A DNA stretch of 7,043 nt from an uncultured Planctomycetaceae bacterium (GTDB lineage: Bacteria; Planctomycetota; Planctomycetia; Planctomycetales; Planctomycetaceae): assembly GCA_903823545.1 (NCBI GenBank), contig CAIJTL010000821.1, forward strand, positions 1 through 7,043, written 5' to 3'. A program made the translations under genes and the position numbers. Positions 5,463-7,043 of the stretch are shown here, one piece after another (within the stretch, counting starts at the first letter, position 1; every line of letters starts with the position of its first letter). A model generated the notes under the pieces. The model did not search any database and was not told where the DNA came from. It saw nothing but the letters and a program-made list of their open reading frames with translations.

Positions 5463-6647
5463 GTGGCGTTTGAACTTCGAGTTGATGAGCTCTTTGAACG
5501 ATACCAAGACATTCAACGCTATGTTGGTTGGACACAATTAGACGCGGATCGTGTTTTTGCAGCTGGGCCGTTTGTGGAATCGTCGTTTGAGGAGCTTGTT
5601 GAAGATTTTTATCGAGCCATCGGTGAGCATGAAGCGACTCGCAGCGTCATTACGGGAGGCGATGCACAGATTGATCGCCTGAAGCTCACGTTGCAATTGT
5701 GGCTCAATGAGCTCGTGACTGGCCCTTATGATTTGGAGTATGCCGAACGACGTTTTCGCGTTGGCTATCGACATGTTGAAATTGGACTGAAACAGATTTA
5801 CGTCGAAGCGGCTGTTTCGCGATTGAGGAATGGTCTGCTCCGTTCGCTACGCAAGAATTGGCCAATGGAGCGCGGTGTTGACGAACTCGCGGCCACGATG
5901 CGTTCCATGAACACACTGCTGGATCTCGATCTGGCAATTATCCAAGACGCATATGAAGCAGCGTCAAACGATCGATTGATGCAAGTGGAACGCCTTGCCG
6001 CCCTCGGCCGCGTTGCTGGTGGCGTGGCTCACGAGTTGCGAAATCCGCTCAATGTGATGCGGACTTCGGTGTACTTTCTTCGTAACGCCAAGAATGCGTC
6101 ACCGGAAAAAATCGCCGAGCACTTGGAGCGAATCGAGCGGCAAGTGGCTTTGTCCGATTCGGTCATCACGGCACTTTCTGAGTTTGCAAAACTATCGCTG
6201 CCGAATCTCCAACCAATGTCTGTCGGTGAGGTCTTGAAGAGTTCTGCGTCGCTCGATCACTGGCCCGAACATGTCGAGTTGATCTTTCAGATTCCCCGTG
6301 ATCTTCCGCATGCACTTGCTGACGACAAGCAACTGGCGATCGTCTTCGACAATTTGATTCGTAACGCTTGTGAGGCGATGCCGCAGGGAGGGCGTCTGAC
6401 GCTCTCTGCTCGGCATGTTCAAGGTCGTGTTGAAGTTTCTGTGAACGACACCGGGTGTGGCATCGCACCGGAAGAGCTACCGCACATTCGCGAGCCATTT
6501 CGTTCGACGAAACCTCGGGGGATTGGTTTGGGGCTGGCGCTCTCGCAGGCCATTCTCGAAAAGAACCGCAGCACGCTGAATGTCACCAGCGAAGTTGGAA
6601 AAGGAAGCACTTTCACCGTGGTGCTGCTGGCCGAGAGCGGTGGTTAG
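5463..6647 (+). CDS. Globin-coupled histidine kinase (protoglobin sensor), 394 aa
   Basis: A soluble sensor kinase expected to bind heme and respond to O2 or another gas ligand, then autophosphorylate. Residues about 8-130 form the protoglobin domain: FERYQDIQRYVGW (11-23), a helix with DFY where Tyr50 is the likely distal residue, and RVGYRHVEIGL (99-109) where His104 is the proximal heme ligand. The 54-residue Tyr-His spacing agrees with known globin-coupled sensors. A helical linker (about 135-178) leads to the HisKA H-box with H190 (GVAHELRNPLN), the N-box NLIRNACEAM (297-306), DTGCGI (329-334), EPFRSTK (344-350, Arg replacing the usual Phe) and GIGLGLA (353-359). There is no membrane segment, receiver or output domain, so a separate receiver is required. 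The GTG at 5463 is preferred: it has GGGGAAG upstream and starts just before the globin domain. A TTG at 5349 would add 38 residues with no recognisable content. The gene follows csrA with a 165-nt gap. Confidence 0.92.
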   Translation: MAFELRVDELFERYQDIQRYVGWTQLDADRVFAAGPFVESSFEELVEDFYRAIGEHEATRSVITGGDAQIDRLKLTLQLWLNELVTGPYDLEYAERRFRVGYRHVEIGLKQIYVEAAVSRLRNGLLRSLRKNWPMERGVDELAATMRSMNTLLDLDLAIIQDAYEAASNDRLMQVERLAALGRVAGGVAHELRNPLNVMRTSVYFLRNAKNASPEKIAEHLERIERQVALSDSVITALSEFAKLSLPNLQPMSVGEVLKSSASLDHWPEHVELIFQIPRDLPHALADDKQLAIVFDNLIRNACEAMPQGGRLTLSARHVQGRVEVSVNDTGCGIAPEELPHIREPFRSTKPRGIGLGLALSQAILEKNRSTLNVTSEVGKGSTFTVVLLAESGG

Positions 6648-6656
6648 CAAACGAAA

Positions 6657-6689
6657 GACCTTCCGGAGTTTTCAACGCTTCGGAAGGTC
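6657..6689. terminator. Bidirectional terminator-like hairpin
   Basis: GACCTTCCG (6657-6665) pairs perfectly with CGGAAGGTC (6681-6689). Three further inner pairs include one G-T, giving a 12-bp stem with a 9-nt loop. It lies between two convergent genes, 9 nt after the kinase stop and 28 nt after the cytochrome stop. The minus-strand side is followed by TTTCGTTT, the plus-strand side by AATTTA. It therefore fits best as terminator of the cytochrome gene and may serve both. Confidence 0.65.
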
Positions 6690-6717
6690 AATTTACGAGT
6701 AGCTCAATCTTGTAGAA

Positions 6718-7043
6718 CTACTTGCCCTTGTGAGCTGCGTGGCAGACCTTGCAGCTCTGCGCTGTGAGGTCACCAAAGGCAGCCTTGGCCGCTTCGGCAT
6801 CTTTCTTTTCTGCCGCAGCCAAAATGGCGGCGCTGGTGGTTTGCAGAGCCTTTGACGATTTGGCCCATTCGCCGTCTGGGCAGCGTCCATCATCCATCAG
6901 GATGTAGCCGGACTCGTTCAACAGTGCAGCATGCAGAGTTAAATCGTCCCAGTTGATCTCGGCAGCATCGAGATCTTTTTTAACCGCGCCGCAATTGGCG
7001 GCGATCAAGCCTTTCATCAACACCTTTGTTGTGGCTGCTCGAG
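6718..7043 (-). CDS. Cytochrome c'-like protein, C-terminal part (truncated by the window edge)
   Basis: A c-type cytochrome expected in the periplasm. The visible 108 codons end in QSCKVCHAAHKGK, with a CxxCH heme-attachment motif ten residues from the C-terminus, as in four-helix-bundle cytochromes c'. Before it lie Ala/Lys-rich helices (AAILAAAEKKDAEAAKAAFG), a WDDLTLHAALLNESGYILMD segment and a cysteine in DDGRCPDGEW. The frame stays open to the right edge. A GTG at 7023 is in frame but would give a protein with no signal peptide, which a c-type cytochrome needs, so the true start and signal lie outside the window. It converges with the globin-coupled kinase and is probably a separate unit. 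Small cytochromes of this type are frequent in planctomycetes. Electron partner unknown. Confidence 0.88.
   Translation of the reverse strand, partial: RAATTKVLMKGLIAANCGAVKKDLDAAEINWDDLTLHAALLNESGYILMDDGRCPDGEWAKSSKALQTTSAAILAAAEKKDAEAAKAAFGDLTAQSCKVCHAAHKGK

Noticed and set aside
7038..7043. XhoI recognition sequence CTCGAG at the right end
   Set aside because: It could hint at a cloning boundary, but a six-base site at an arbitrary cut is not evidence, and the cytochrome frame simply continues through it.

Overview
The window looks like a piece of a planctomycete chromosome. The main reasons are a DUF1501-type secreted protein with a twin-arginine signal, a small cytochrome c'-like protein, a globin-coupled histidine kinase, a short csrA, and two membrane or membrane-anchored proteins of uncharacterised families. 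GC content is moderate over the genes and visibly higher (around 60%) in the csrA upstream region. No genus can be named from the sequence alone. I see no tRNA, rRNA, CRISPR array or intact mobile element.

Layout. Positions 1-224 (minus) hold an open, protein-like frame that runs off the left edge without a credible start. It is probably the tail or relic of a gene. Positions 228-522 are non-coding as far as I can tell, with a possible promoter. A 64-residue single-pass membrane protein follows (523-717, plus), then a tightly coupled pair (948-1586 and 1583-2071, plus): a membrane-anchored protein of unknown function and a histidine-bearing polytopic membrane protein. Convergent to them, on the minus strand, lie a receiver-histidine kinase hybrid (3598-4719) and, 28 nt downstream, a TAT-exported DUF1501 protein (2112-3569).

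A GC-rich divergent intergenic region (4720-5084) with two inverted repeats separates the hybrid kinase from csrA (5085-5297, plus). A soluble protoglobin-histidine kinase (about 5463-6647, plus) follows. A bidirectional terminator-like hairpin lies between it and a convergent, edge-truncated cytochrome c'-like gene (6718-7043, minus).

How they may work together. The central part is a regulatory cluster. A heme-based gas sensor kinase lacks its own receiver. A divergent hybrid kinase carries an N-terminal receiver that could accept a phosphoryl group. CsrA could act post-transcriptionally. This link is inferred from proximity and domain content only. The remaining genes are individually ordinary for planctomycetes, apart from the unknown membrane pair.
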